Source: JBMNGW01 sp050950025
Lineage (GTDB): Bacteria; Spirochaetota; Spirochaetia; Sphaerochaetales; Sphaerochaetaceae
Direction: 5' to 3'
Length of the DNA stretch: 64,000 bases
Assembly (NCBI GenBank): GCA_050950025.1
Contig: JBMNGW010000016.1
Coordinates: 108,384 to 172,383 of the forward strand
In this document: positions 36,134 to 46,455 of the stretch, piece by piece
Position numbering within the stretch: the stretch's first letter is position 1
Layout of the letters: every line of letters starts with the position of its first letter
The notes under the pieces: generated by a model
The model's database searches: none
What the model was told of the DNA's origin: nothing
What the model saw: the letters and a program-made list of their open reading frames with translations, nothing else
Translations under genes and position numbers: made by a program

Positions 36134-37342
36134 CTACATGTGCTCAATAATGGCATCACCAAAAGCACTGCACGAGATTTCCGTTGAGCCCTCCATCAAG
36201 CGGGCAAAATCATAGGTGACCCGCTTAGCTGATAGGGCTCCTGTTATCCCTTTATCAATTAAGGCTGCCGCTTCGCTCCATCCCATATAATCAAGCATCA
36301 AAGCGCCTGAGAGAATCAAAGAGCTGGGGTTTACTTTATCAAGATTGGCATACTTAGGAGCTGTGCCGTGGGTGGCTTCAAACACCGCATTGCCGCTGAC
36401 GTAGTTGATATTGGCCCCCGGAGCAATGCCAATGCCACCTACTTGGGCTGCCAAAGCATCCGAAATATAATCGCCGTTGAGGTTCATTGTGGCAATCACA
36501 TCATACTCAGCAGGTCGGGTCAGAATCTGCTGCAAAAAAGCGTCGGCAATCACATCGTTGATCAGCACTTTGCCTTCGGGTACTTTTCCGTCTACCAAAT
36601 CCTCCCAGCGCACTGTTTGGTCGGGGAACTCTTGTTGAGCCACCTCATAACCCCACTGGCGAAAAGCCCCTTCGGTGTACTTCATAATGTTGCCCTTATG
36701 GACAAGCGTGACACTTTTACGGTTATGTTTTATGGCATAGGCGATAGCGGCACGGATTAAGCGTTTGGAACCGCTTTCACTAGCCGGCTTAATGCCCACT
36801 CCGCTGTCGGCTTTAATGGTCCAGCCAAACTGCTTTTCCACAAAAGAGATTAAATCAGCTGCTTCTTGGCTCCCTTCTGGCAACTCCAGTCCGGCATACA
36901 CATCTTCAGTGTTCTCTCTGAACACCACCATATCGATTAGCTCAGGTCGTTTAACAGGAGAAGGAATTCCGGCAAAATATTTAACAGGTCGCAGACATAC
37001 ATATAAATCCAGTTTTTGGCGGATGGTAACATTTAAACTTCTAAAGCCCCCTCCCACCGGAGTGGTCAGCGGTCCTTTGATTCCCACTAGGTACTCTGAA
37101 AGCGCCTGCTCCGTTTCTTGAGGCAGCCACTGGCCGGTAGCATGGAAAGCTTTTTCTCCGGCAAGCACCTCTTTCCACCCAATAGAGCGGGCAGAGCCAT
37201 ACGCTTTGGCCACTGCGGCATCAAAAACTCGCACTGAAGCAGCCCAAATATCGGATCCAGTTCCATCCCCTTCAATGTAGGGAATGATAGGGTGATTGGG
37301 AACAATGAGCTGAGATTGTTTCATCGTAATAGGCTGGTGCAT
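36134..37342 (-). CDS. icd: NADP-type isocitrate dehydrogenase
   Basis: 402 aa, close to the E. coli Icd pattern throughout: NHPIIPYIEGDGTGSDIW, KGPLTTPVGGGFRSLNVTIRQ with the substrate/phosphorylatable Ser, RENTEDVYAGLE, VTLVHKGNIMKYTEGAF, DVIADAFLQQIL and FEATHGTAPKYA. Oxidative decarboxylation of isocitrate to 2-oxoglutarate. RBS AGGAGAGTACAG. With aconitase at 51093 it would give the citrate-to-2-oxoglutarate arm; no citrate synthase lies in the window. The IS element at 37372 inserted just upstream of this gene and may affect its promoter. Confidence 0.95.
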   Translation of the reverse strand: MHQPITMKQSQLIVPNHPIIPYIEGDGTGSDIWAASVRVFDAAVAKAYGSARSIGWKEVLAGEKAFHATGQWLPQETEQALSEYLVGIKGPLTTPVGGGFRSLNVTIRQKLDLYVCLRPVKYFAGIPSPVKRPELIDMVVFRENTEDVYAGLELPEGSQEAADLISFVEKQFGWTIKADSGVGIKPASESGSKRLIRAAIAYAIKHNRKSVTLVHKGNIMKYTEGAFRQWGYEVAQQEFPDQTVRWEDLVDGKVPEGKVLINDVIADAFLQQILTRPAEYDVIATMNLNGDYISDALAAQVGGIGIAPGANINYVSGNAVFEATHGTAPKYANLDKVNPSSLILSGALMLDYMGWSEAAALIDKGITGALSAKRVTYDFARLMEGSTEISCSAFGDAIIEHM

Positions 37343-37371
37343 CTGTACTCTCCTGGATGGGGTTGTTAATT

Positions 37372-37420
37372 GTAATACCCTAAGTGTAACAGAAAGTGGG
37401 GATGGCTGTTAATCCCCCCC
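37372..37420. repeat. Left copy of 49-bp target-site duplication
   Basis: Identical to 39608-39656, in the same orientation. Contains a GGGGAT/ATCCCC hairpin. Direct repeats at both sides of the element are the expected sign of insertion; IS1634 elements are known for long, variable duplications. Confidence 0.8.
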
Positions 37421-37557
37421 CATGCTTCCGCAGCAAGTAACCGAACCACTTAGAGCGTAGTTTCTTTGATGAAAGAAATTATGCTTCTTTTTTTATCTTT
37501 TTGCTTGACTTAATATAGTAGTGTAGTGTAGTGTAATAGCAAGCTTGTGGAGGGCCT

Positions 37558-39505
37558 ATGGAATTAAAAGTCTTCACCAATAATAAGGGTAATGCCCTTT
37601 ATTACATGCGCAGTGTTCGTAAAAAAGGGAAAAAGAACCCAACGAAGGAAAAAGTTAAGTTCCTTGGCTACGAAGAAGATCTTAAAAAGCTCTACGATGA
37701 TCCTATTGCTCACTTCAGAGAAGAAGCTAAGAAACTTACAAGTAAAGAGAGAGAAGAAAAACGAGTTAATCTAAGCATTAATCTTGATGAGCACTTCCCT
37801 TTGGAAGAGCAAGACAGTAGTCTGACGGTTATTGATGATTTAGCATCAATAGGACATCTTCCTTTGTCAGTCATTTACCATGAGCTTGAAATAGACCAAT
37901 TTGTCAAAAACAGGCGTAAGCATTGGCCAGTCAAAGCCAATGTTGAGAGTATCTTCCGGCTTTTAGTATTTGGCAGGATTCTGTTTCCGGCTTCAAAGTT
38001 CTCAACGTGGAAAAAGAGAGCAAAATTACTGCTAGGCAACAGTGAGTTCAGTGATGACGATGTGTATCGTTCATTAGAGTTTTTTGCTACGTACAGCGAT
38101 GATTTACTTGTTCATTTGCATCAGAAGGTAAAAAAGCTCTATAAGCGTGACACATCACTGATGTTTTATGATGTGACTAACTATTTCTGGGAAATCGACA
38201 GCTGTGATGCAGATACAGTAGATGGAGAGGGATCTGTTGTCTTTGAAGGACTACGCAAGTATGGTCCTTCTAAAGAGCATCGTCCTGAGCCAATTGTTCA
38301 GCTTGGTCTGTTTATGGACACTGAGGGCTTACCGGTAGATTTTGGTCTGTTTGCTGGCAACAATAATGATGTGACGACTTTCTTACCGATGATTAAACAC
38401 ACTAAAGAGCGGATGGGTTTTAACAAAATGATTTACATTGGCGACAAAGGGATCATGAGTGGGACCAATGTAGCTAACATTCTTGCTCAGAAGCAGGGGT
38501 ACATCATCAGCGATAGTGTGCGCAAGCAAGATAAAGAGACTGAGCGTTTTATTCTTGATGATGAAGGCTACCGCACTACAACTGCTGTGATGAAGTGCCA
38601 CACCCTTCATGAAGAAGAGCGCCTTATGGATTACACCAACAGTATTGGTCCCTACCAAGGCTCAGAGGATGCAGTACAAGAAGTAGTAGTCTTTAAAATG
38701 AAGTCACGTTTAGTTCCTGCAGAAGAGAGTAGCTGGGTTGAAGATGGGTCTAAGAAAGTAAAGGTTACGCTTAATAAGCGTCAAATCGTCTTTTTCAGTC
38801 GTAAATACCAAGTCCGCTCACGCATAGATCGCTGCAATTCCATAAAGAAAGCTCAGCAAACAGGTACTATTTACAACGGCCATGGGGCCAACACATATTT
38901 CACCAAGCAAGCCTATGATCCACAGACAGGGAAATTGTTACAAAAAAGCAAAGCATATTCGCTACTTAGATGAAAAAAAGATTGCAAAAGATGAACTCTT
39001 TGACGGCTACTATTTGATTGAAACGAATGTGATTGGAACCAACGAAGATGAGAAGCCGTGGGATGGGCATGCACGCTTTAGGACATATGATTGCCTGTTT
39101 GAGTTGAATAGGCCAGTTACTGACCAAGACATTGTTGAGATGTACCGTGGTCTTTGGAAGATTGAAGAATCTTTTAAGATTACCAAGACTCATCTACGGG
39201 CACGGCCGGTGTTCGTCAGAAAGCCTCAGAGCATCCAAGCTCATTTTCTTAGTTGTTTTGTTGCATTGCTTCTCATTCGAATCTTAGAAATAAAGAAATT
39301 GCACAATAAGATGCCCTATTCAAAGATCATAGAAACCCTCCAAGCTGCAAAGGTGGGAGAAGTTCAGGGCAATATTTACAAGAATTACTGCTCTTCTCCC
39401 CACCTCAGAGAAATTGGGCTTGCTACGACCTTAGACTTATGGAAAGTGTTCTACACCAAGCAGGAATTACGCTCAATGAACAACAAAACCAAAGATATTT
39501 ATTAA
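37558..39505 (+). CDS. IS1634-family transposase (one frameshift)
   Basis: About 648 aa when joined at 38942-38947. DDE transposase of the IS4/IS1634 type: SLMFYDVTNYFWEID with the first Asp, MIYIGDKGIMSG with the second, and QDIVEMYRGLWKIEESFKITK carrying the YREK-like Glu region. RBS GGAGGGCCT. Six A at 38942-38947 break the frame; the fragment at 47534-47538 has five at the same place and stays in frame, so either this copy is newly broken or one base is wrong. Frameshifting to make a full protein is a weaker option. Confidence 0.85.
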
Positions 39506-39535
39506 TGTACTACAATCTGTAAGATGTTATGGAAG

Positions 39536-39585
39536 AGGGTTGTTGAATAATTGCCGTTAATGCAATTAGTTAGCAACCCTTTTTC
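39536..39585 (+). terminator. IS element terminator
   Basis: AGGGTTG pairs with CAACCCT, with an inner AATTGC/GCAATT pair, followed by a T-tract. Lies inside the element just before its right end. Confidence 0.85.
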
Positions 39586-39607
39586 TTGTTTTTACTGCGG
39601 AACTCAG

Positions 39608-39656
39608 GTAATACCCTAAGTGTAACAGAAAGTGGGGATGGCTGTTAATCCCCCCC
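39608..39656. repeat. Right copy of 49-bp target-site duplication
   Basis: Identical to 37372-37420; flanks differ on both outer sides, which fixes the length at 49 bp. Confidence 0.8.
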
Positions 39657-39722
39657 TATCTTATACAGACAAGGGACTAGTAGCCTGTAAAGTTTAATTT
39701 TAAGCGTCAACTCACAGCTCAT

Positions 39723-39980
39723 TTATTGTTGATGAGCTGTAAAGTAGACTCCTTTCATGCACCACTTGCCTCTGAAAATATAGGGTTCACTTCTGTTGGG
39801 ATCCGGCTGAGCTTTTTTGAGTGTCCTAAAGTAGTCATCAATCTCACTCAAATGAGCTTGAGATGGGAGCATTGCATCCCAATCAGTTTCAGTAGGGCAT
39901 CTACCAGCATTGGTAAATACGTATGTCAGGTATCTATGAATATCAATTCCTATCGCTTTGCAACTTTTTTTCCTATGCAA
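39723..39980 (-). pseudogene. IS66-type transposase C-terminal remnant
   Basis: 85 codons. GIDIHRYLTYVFTNAGRCP, TDWDAMLPSQ and DYFRTLKKAQPDPNR resemble the last part of IS66 transposases (element-end domain). The body of the transposase is missing, so it is a fossil. The flanking AT-rich bases on both sides (39657-39722, 39981-40141) hold nothing I recognise. Confidence 0.55.
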
Positions 39981-40141
39981 AACAGTCTCTCCAGGTTAAC
40001 CTTTTAAAATAGAAGTGACGAATTGACGCTTACGGAATAATTGGGTTTTAAGTGGATTTGAAGCCTGATTGTTATTTGCATTATCGCCTGCCAGCGTATA
40101 GAGGTGATAGGTATCACGTATTGTGAATGGAGAGACAGACT

Positions 40142-41129
40142 ATGCGTACTCGAGCATTTGGTCCTGAGAAGAGATTGGTTTCAGAAGTAGGCCTTGGAAC
40201 GTGGCAAATCGGAGGTTCTTGGGCAGCCGTCGAAGAGAAGACTGCCATGGAGATCCTTGAGACAGCCCGAGAACGAGGCATCACGTTCTTTGATACCGCA
40301 GATGTCTATGGAGATGGTAGGAGCGAACAGTTCATCGGCAAGTTCCTTCGTTCCCACTCCGATGATCTGTTCGTAGCCACCAAGCTGGGCCGAGGGTCCG
40401 ACCCCGGGTGGCCACGAAATTTCACGAAAGAGAGCATGACCCTTCACACGGAGAACTCACTGTCCCGGCTTGGGTTTGGAGCGTTTGAACCTGATCCAGC
40501 TCCACTGCATTCCCCACTGAAGTAATGAGCAGAAGGAGAGGTGTTCGACAACCTTCGAGATCTTCAGAAGCAGGGAAAGATTGAGCACTTCGGAGCGAGT
40601 GTGGAGAGTGTCGAAGAGGGGCTGACTCTGCCTTCAGCAGGAAGGCCTAGCCTCCCTGCAGGTCATATTCAACATCTACCGCCAAAAACCCATCCATGAG
40701 CTCTTTGCAAAAGCAAAGGAGAAGAACGTTTCCATCATCGCCCGGGTTCCGTTAGCCAGTGGGCTGTTATCCGGCAAGATGACGAAGTCTACCGTATTCC
40801 AAAAAAGCGACCACAGAAACTTCAACCGTGATGGAGCTTCCTTCAACGTAGGTGAAACTTTTGCCGGCATCCCCTTTGAAAAGGGCGTTGAACTGACTGA
40901 AGAGTTGGCTGCTCTTACTCCCGAAGGGATGACCTTATCTCAGATGGCACTAAGATGGATTCTGGACTTTGAGGCAGTTACCGTGGTGATCCCAGGTGCA
41001 AGTCGCCCCTCCCAAGTCAAATCAAATGCCTCGATCTCGGGCTTGAATCCACTAAGCAAGGAGCTGCATGAAAAACTTAAGAGCTTCTATGAAGAGAAGG
41101 TTGCCCAACATATTCGTGGGCCATATTAG
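40142..41129 (+). pseudogene. Aldo/keto reductase, frameshifted
   Basis: AKR-family TIM barrel in pieces: EVGLGTWQIGGSW, ITFFDTADVYGDGRSEQF with catalytic Asp and Tyr, the KLGRG Lys strand, then frame breaks near 40470-40640; later KMTKSTVF, MALRWILDFEAVTVVIPGASRPSQV (coenzyme-binding end) and HIRGPY. About 325 aa joined. Higher GC and different codon choice (cgg, gtc, ctg) from the neighbouring genes suggest transfer together with the surrounding IS remnants. Start ATG 40142 behind GGAGAGACAGACT. Confidence 0.7.
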
Positions 41130-41571
41130 ATCTTTAGGCATGGGTAGGAAGATTGTCCTCAGACCACCTAAAGATGTTGAACACTACTAGACACAAACGA
41201 ATCGCCCAAGCTTATTGGATTGCTAAAGATTGGGGTAAGACAAAATTATGGTTAAACAAAATCATTAATGTGGCAGGTTCCGATGATAGTCTTCTATAAA
41301 GATCTGGCCCAGAGGCGTTTGTTGAAAGTTGAATATTAGTAACTACCATTCTACGATCCGAATAATAGAATAGATACTGAGAATGAGTCAGCAGGCCAGC
41401 TAGTATGCTATCTCACTTTAGCAAGGTGGGAAATCAAGGTAGCCAAAGTCAGATTTGGCGAATCAGTATTATTTTGTGAGGTAGGTAACGCTAGTAGCTT
41501 GTAAACACTAAAACGTTAATTTTAATCCCATTTTTGTTGTGCTTCAAATAGCTTTATATTTGGAGATAGCC
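41130..41571. other. Mobile-island spacer, no intact gene
   Basis: Region between the broken aldo/keto reductase and the IS630 remnant. Short open runs occur (for example one around 41371-41505), none with a recognised family, RBS and start together. Confidence 0.4.
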
Positions 41572-42350
41572 ATGAAGCACCAATCCTTACAAATTTCGTT
41601 AACCGTAAAAGAGCTTGAGAAGTTAGTTCATCCTGAAAATGCTCAAGCAAAGGAGATAAGACGTGCAAACATTCTTCTTTGCGTTGATGAGTCTGAAGGT
41701 CGCATCCGGATGAAGAGTATAGAAGTTGTACGTAGATTAGGTACTACAGCCCAACCAATCTGACGAATTAAGAAAGATTACCTTCAAAACCCTAAATTGG
41801 AAGATTCAATAAAGTGCAAAAAACGAGAAACACCGCTGGTGCCGGCTAAGATTGACGGATCTGTTGAGACTCATATCATTGCCGTTGCTTTCTCAGATCC
41901 CCCCGCCGGATGGAAGATGGACTCTCAGACGTATTGCTGAAAGGATGGTAGAATTAGATTATATTGATGCAATTTCCCACACGGCGGTGGGAAAAGCATT
42001 AAAAAAAACCAGTTTAAGCCTCATTTAAAGCGTTGTTGGTGTATTCCTCCCCAGTAAAACGGTGAATTTGTAGCAAAAATAGAAGATGTGCTGTCATCAT
42101 ACGCAAGGCCCTATAATGAGAAGTATCCTCTGCTCTGCATGGATGAAAAACCAGTTCAGCTGCTTGATGAGATCAGAGAGCCGATACCCCTTTCAATGTG
42201 TAATCACACCAAGTCTGAAGACAGTGAATACATCAGAGTGGGAACCTGTAGCATCTTCATGTACACGGAACCGCATGGTTGTTGAAGAAAAACCCATGTA
42301 CGGGAACGCAGAACCAAGAAGGATTGGGCAAGGATTAGACTTTACAGACT
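41572..42350 (+). pseudogene. IS630-family transposase, broken and truncated
   Basis: ATG 41572 behind GGAGATAGCC. N-terminal helix-turn-helix part VKELEKLVHPENAQAKEIRRANILL ... VRRLGTT, several frame breaks at 41760-42085, then YARPYNEKYPLLCMDEKPVQLLDEI with the first catalytic Asp and RVGTCSIFMYTEPHG, end THVRERRTKKDWAR. The remaining C-terminal third with the last catalytic residues is absent, so it is inactive. Confidence 0.7.
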
Positions 42351-42359
42351 ATTAGTATG

Positions 42360-42742
42360 CACACATGTCAGCATCGAAGCTTCTTAATCGTTCAAGTAGA
42401 AGTAATGACAACTCATACATTTATGTAACTACTTTCTTATCAACAAATTATGTATTTCTTCTTTTACATCATAGCCTAGGTTGTTCTTTCAGTTGTCATC
42501 TCTTTTATAGTAAGTGCTGAAAAGCTTCCACTCCATATTTCTCTGTATGCTCAACTTATGAGTAACTATTTGACCTTAACGGGTATTTATTTGCTCTTAT
42601 GCCTATTTTACCTTGCTATGGTTATACCTAGATGAAATGTCTACCTAACGCACCAATTATTTCTTCCGTTTAACGAAAAAAAACACCATCGAGCGTTTTC
42701 GAGATCGAGGCTTAAAGGGACTGTAAGAGCTAAAAGTTGGCA
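42360..42742. other. AT-rich intergenic region, nothing recognised
   Basis: Right border of the mobile island up to the sod terminator. No coding frame with family resemblance, no clear terminal repeat. Confidence 0.45.
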
Positions 42743-42783
42743 CCCCGTTGTCTTTTTCTCTTTTGAAATACATGACAACGGGG
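42743..42783 (-). terminator. Terminator-like hairpin after superoxide dismutase
   Basis: CCCCGTTGTC (42743-42752) pairs with GACAACGGGG (42774-42783), 13 nt past the stop of the sod gene. Only a short T-tract on the minus strand (CTTTTAG). Confidence 0.6.
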
Positions 42784-42795
42784 GCCAATTCAGAT

Positions 42796-43413
42796 TTAAA
42801 GGGCTTTTTCGTACCGTTTTGTAACTTCATCCCAATTGACGATTTGCCAAAAGGCCTTAATATAATCGCCTCTGAGATTTTTGTATTTCAAATAATACGC
42901 GTGTTCCCAAACATCAATGCCTAAAATCGGAGTATGAGCTTGCTTCTCCATAAAAGGATTGTCCTGATTGGGGCTAGAAGATGCATGCAAATGCCCTTTT
43001 GTATCTACGCTCAACCAAGCCCATCCCGAGCCAAAGCGAGAAGCCCCCAGAGCTGAAAGTTGCTCTTTAAGAGCCTCAAAGGAGCCAAAATCGGCTTCAA
43101 TGCGTTTAAGCAGCTTCCCGTTGGGACGCGGGGAAGCCTCGGGCGAGAGGATGGAGAAATAGAGATTGTGGTTCCAATACCCTCCTCCGTTGTTGCGTAC
43201 TGCCGCCTTTAAGGCCGCATCTTCAATTTGATCTAATGACTGCAGAATATGCTCAATGCTTTTATCTTTAAAAGCAGGCAATTTTTCCAATGCAGCATTT
43301 AGATTATTGGTGTAGGCTCCATGGTGTTTTGTGTAGTGGGTCTGCATGGTCAGCTCATCAATATGAGGCTCCAAAGAACTAAAAGCATAGGGCAATGTAA
43401 TTTGTGTAAACAT
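42796..43413 (-). CDS. Iron/manganese superoxide dismutase
   Basis: 205 aa, RBS AAGGAGGACTCG. Metal ligands: His in HYTKHHGAYTNNL, His in GGYWNHNLYF, and D-x3-H in DVWEHAYYLKYKN; GSGWAWL and NQDNPF are also typical. Removes superoxide. It is 18 nt downstream of the flavodiiron gene and probably in one operon, a paired defence against O2 and superoxide typical of anaerobes. Confidence 0.95.
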   Translation of the reverse strand: MFTQITLPYAFSSLEPHIDELTMQTHYTKHHGAYTNNLNAALEKLPAFKDKSIEHILQSLDQIEDAALKAAVRNNGGGYWNHNLYFSILSPEASPRPNGKLLKRIEADFGSFEALKEQLSALGASRFGSGWAWLSVDTKGHLHASSSPNQDNPFMEKQAHTPILGIDVWEHAYYLKYKNLRGDYIKAFWQIVNWDEVTKRYEKAL

Positions 43414-43431
43414 CGAGTCCTCCTTGCGAGT

Positions 43432-44652
43432 TTACGGGGCATCAGGGCTGTTAAGCGAATCGGCAATAGCCTGTGCCAAAGAATCCAATTGCTCCATCTG
43501 ATTACGTTTCAAAGTGGAGCGGATATCCAATTGCGGTTCTATCATGGTAATATTCTTCATAGCCCCAACTAGTTGGTTGAGGCCTTTTTTGGCTGCACTA
43601 GCCCAGCTGTGATTAGCAATAATCGCAACGTGCCTGTTTTGCAGATTCAACACCTGCAACTCTTTAAGCAGAGCTTCCATGGGCAAATAGAGGTTCATGT
43701 TGTAGGTAGGAGCTCCCAGTACCAAATGCGAATACTTAAAGATATCGGCAATAATGTAGGAAGGATGGGTATTAGAGACATCGTAGATTCGCATCTCCTT
43801 AACCCCCAGCTCTCCTAATTTGAAGGCCAAAGCTTCCACAGCCTGTTCTGTGTTTTGGTACATTGAAGCGTAGGCTAGGACCACCCCCTTTTGCTCAGGA
43901 GCATACAGACTCCACGTTTTGTGTAATTCCAAAACTCTGCTTACATACTCTTTGCGATGTAAAGGACCATGTAAAGGTGCGATCATTGTGATTGTATCTA
44001 AAGGAAGTTTTTGTAATACGCTGTGCACCTGAGAGCCAAAACGCCCCACGATATTGCTATAATAACGGCGCGTCTCTGCTAAAAAGAGGGTGTCAAAATC
44101 TAGTTCATCGCTAAACAAAGTCCCCGGGAGGGTCCCAAACGAGCCAAACGCATCAGCGCTAAAAAGGATGCCATTGTGCTCTTCCACACAAAACATCACC
44201 TCAGGCCAATGGACCATGGGGGCAAAGTAAAATCGGAGTTTGTGGCTGCCAAAATCAAGCAGCTGTCCATCAGAAACCTCAATGGCATGGTTGCTAAGAT
44301 CCATTGCATAATATTGGCTGAAAAATTGAAACGTCTTGGCATTACCAATAACCTTCACATTCGGATACGAACGAACGATAGCTTCAATGTTGCCACAGTG
44401 ATCAGGCTCCATATGATTGATGACTAAATAATCGAGACTGCGGTTGCCAAGGACATACGCAACGTTTTCTATAAACTGATCGCGTACAGAAGAGTCGACC
44501 GTATCAAGAAGAATGGTCTTCTCCCCTGTTATTAGATAGGAGTTATAAGCAACTCCCTGAGGTAAGGGAAACATATTCTCAAATCGTTGCAATCTTCTGT
44601 CATTTACTCCGACCCAATGAATGTCGGGGGCGATTTGCCGGGTGATGTTCAC
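43432..44652 (-). CDS. Flavodiiron protein (FprA type)
   Basis: About 406 aa from GTG 44652 (GGAGGAGAAA in front; the ATG at 44664 is an alternative). Metallo-beta-lactamase-like part with INHMEPDHCGNIEAI (H-x-E-x-D-H) and WPEVMFCVEEHNGILFSADAFG, then a flavodoxin domain (GVVLAYASMYQNTEQAVEAL, APTYNMNLYLPMEALLKEL). Reduces O2 to water or NO to N2O. Co-transcribed with superoxide dismutase. Confidence 0.9.
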   Translation of the reverse strand: MNITRQIAPDIHWVGVNDRRLQRFENMFPLPQGVAYNSYLITGEKTILLDTVDSSVRDQFIENVAYVLGNRSLDYLVINHMEPDHCGNIEAIVRSYPNVKVIGNAKTFQFFSQYYAMDLSNHAIEVSDGQLLDFGSHKLRFYFAPMVHWPEVMFCVEEHNGILFSADAFGSFGTLPGTLFSDELDFDTLFLAETRRYYSNIVGRFGSQVHSVLQKLPLDTITMIAPLHGPLHRKEYVSRVLELHKTWSLYAPEQKGVVLAYASMYQNTEQAVEALAFKLGELGVKEMRIYDVSNTHPSYIIADIFKYSHLVLGAPTYNMNLYLPMEALLKELQVLNLQNRHVAIIANHSWASAAKKGLNQLVGAMKNITMIEPQLDIRSTLKRNQMEQLDSLAQAIADSLNSPDAP

Positions 44653-44707
44653 TTTCTCCTCCATTATGTTATAGAAAAGATAATGAAAGAGGTAGGTGTC
44701 GGCAACC

Positions 44708-44736
44708 TTGTTCTTCACTTCCACTTCTGCCATACT
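44708..44736 (+). promoter_or_regulatory. Leaderless-type promoter for HAD gene
   Basis: TTGTTC (44708-44713), 17 nt, CATACT (44731-44736), 6 nt to ATG 44743. Diverges from the flavodiiron gene in a 90-nt space. Confidence 0.5.
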
Positions 44737-44742
44737 TGCTTC

Positions 44743-45546
44743 ATGCAGACAGACACACCTATCAAAGCAATCGCCATCGACTTGGACGGTACGCTGTTAA
44801 CGAGCGATAAACAGATTACGCCCTACACGTTAGAAGTCCTTTCGGCCCTTAAGGGGCAAGGAATCCACATCAGTATTGCCACCGGGCGCAGCTTGGCTAC
44901 CACAATCCGCTTCATTGAGCAGGTAGGTACTAATTTTCCGGCAGTTTTGTATAACGGTTCATGTTTATGGGATCCACTTAGTGCAACAGACGTGTGGCAT
45001 ACTGCCTTAGAGCATGATATCTGTAGCCAAATAGTGGCCCTTGGTGCCACAGGTGGGGCCAAATTGCATGCCTTTATGAATCACCAGCTCTATTTTGATG
45101 AGAACGATCGTCATGCCGATACCTTTGAACCGCTGAGTGCTGTTGTGGGTAAAGCGGTGAACTTTGCCTCTTTGGGACCACTTTCTTTCACTAAAGCGAT
45201 GTTTTTAGGTCCGCCAGAGCAAACAAAGCCCATAAGAGAGCAGCTTCATTCCCAATTTGGCAACCGAATTCACACTGTCTACTCACACCCCACATTCTTG
45301 GAAGTTATGAGCCAAGGGGCTACCAAAGGGGCCGCTTTGGAGCGCCTGATGAAATTACATGGGATTGATTCGGCCCACGTTGCCGTTTTTGGCGATGCTG
45401 ATAATGATGTTGAGATGCTCAAGTGGGCCGGCTTTTCATATGCCATGGCCAATGCTTCAGAGGCAGTAAAACAGGTCGCCGATGAGATTATTTTGGGCAA
45501 CGATGAAGAGGGAGTGGCTAAAAAATTGGCCCAGTTGTTACACTGA
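44743..45546 (+). CDS. HAD-superfamily IIB (Cof-type) phosphatase
   Basis: 267 aa from ATG 44743, placing motif I IAIDLDGTLLTSD at residue 9. Motif II SIATGRS, motif IV FGDADNDVEML, and GNDEEGVAKKL near the end. Sugar-phosphate or cofactor phosphatase; second of three HAD-IIB proteins in this window. Convergent with the DUF89 gene (9-nt overlap). Confidence 0.85.
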   Translation: MQTDTPIKAIAIDLDGTLLTSDKQITPYTLEVLSALKGQGIHISIATGRSLATTIRFIEQVGTNFPAVLYNGSCLWDPLSATDVWHTALEHDICSQIVALGATGGAKLHAFMNHQLYFDENDRHADTFEPLSAVVGKAVNFASLGPLSFTKAMFLGPPEQTKPIREQLHSQFGNRIHTVYSHPTFLEVMSQGATKGAALERLMKLHGIDSAHVAVFGDADNDVEMLKWAGFSYAMANASEAVKQVADEIILGNDEEGVAKKLAQLLH

Positions 45547-46429
45547 GCGGTGACGAGTAAGAACTATTTGGCGCATAGAACTACCAATTTCATCCATAAT
45601 AGCTTGGCACTTGGTGATAAAAAGGTAGAAAATCGGCCCGTCAGTTTCAGTCAGAGCTTCAAAATTCCCCTGCCCTTTGCTGATAATAAGATCAAAACTT
45701 GGATACAGTTCCAAGAACTCTTTGCTAGCCAGCTCAAGAATCAAAGCGGGAGTGGGAACACCACTGTCAATGATGGTGGCTACCTCATCAATGCCGCAAT
45801 CAAGGGCATCTTGAACAATAACGTCATTGAGAATAGGGGCTCCGCGAACAGCAAAAAAGAGTTCAAGGTGGGGATACAGCTCCTTAATAATCGATAAAAG
45901 CAGCTTATCGAAAACAATCTCTCCTGCATTATCTCCGACAAAAAGCACCTTTTTGCTCGCTCTAAGGGCCTCTTTCAATTCTTCGATTTGAAACAAATGA
46001 GAATGCTCTTCGTCGGCAAGCTCTTCAATTTTGATGCACAATGGAGGCAATCTCCTCTTCCACATCAAAATCGAGAGTTGCTACTCCATAATCGATGATG
46101 TTACCAGCACAAGCAACGGCAACACCGCTGCGAAGTTTATCTGAAGAAGCATTGGCAAAGTCGACCAACTTCTCATAAATAGCTAAAGCTGCTTGGTTAC
46201 TGTGAGCCTTAATGTGGGCATAGGGGTCCTCTTTTTGGGTTACAAGGACCAGTTGTTTTTGAATAAAAGCAGCCAATTCAGGAGCTGTTTTATTCATATC
46301 ATGGGTAGGGATAAACTGCCCGTAGGCATCGATAATCTTTTTGGTTTCAGCATCATTCAAACCTGATAATTTGGCAGCATTTATCGCCAACTGCATGGTA
46401 CAAGCAAGACAATTAAGATGGGTTTTCAT
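45538..46429 (-). CDS. DUF89/ARMT1-family protein (one frameshift)
   Basis: About 296 aa joined near 46045. N-terminal C-x2-C (LNCLACTMQLAINAAKLSGL) and C-terminal metal residues KVLFVGDNAGEIVFDKLLL with D-N-A-G-E, plus DLIISKGQGNFEAL, define the DUF89 metal-dependent phosphatase-like family. Archaeal/bacterial members hydrolyse phosphate from damaged metabolites. ATG 46429 has no good RBS; a weak TACCCT box lies 6 nt upstream. Confidence 0.75.
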
Positions 46430-46455
46430 TCTTTTAGGGTAACAGAAACTTCCAA

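Larger units (their letters stand above)
37421..39607 (+). mobile_element. IS1634-like insertion sequence (IS4 superfamily), complete
   Basis: About 2.19 kb between the direct repeats. The ends are imperfect inverted repeats: left TTCCGCAGCAAG and right (inward) TTCCGCAGTAAA. One transposase gene, a TTTCTT-GATG-AAAGAAA hairpin and a (GTAGT)n run upstream of it, and a strong terminator (39536-39585). Sits between icd and the remnants to its right. A partial copy lies at 47276-48298. Confidence 0.85.

Noticed and set aside
37495..37545. Short tandem GTAGT repeat as CRISPR or phase-variation tract
   Set aside because: Only about four imperfect 5-mers in the IS leader, with no spacers and no effect on a coding frame.
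38942..38947. Programmed frameshift in the IS1634 transposase
   Set aside because: A run of six A could slip, but the partial copy reads through with five A, and IS1634 transposases are made from one frame; a base error or mutation is simpler.
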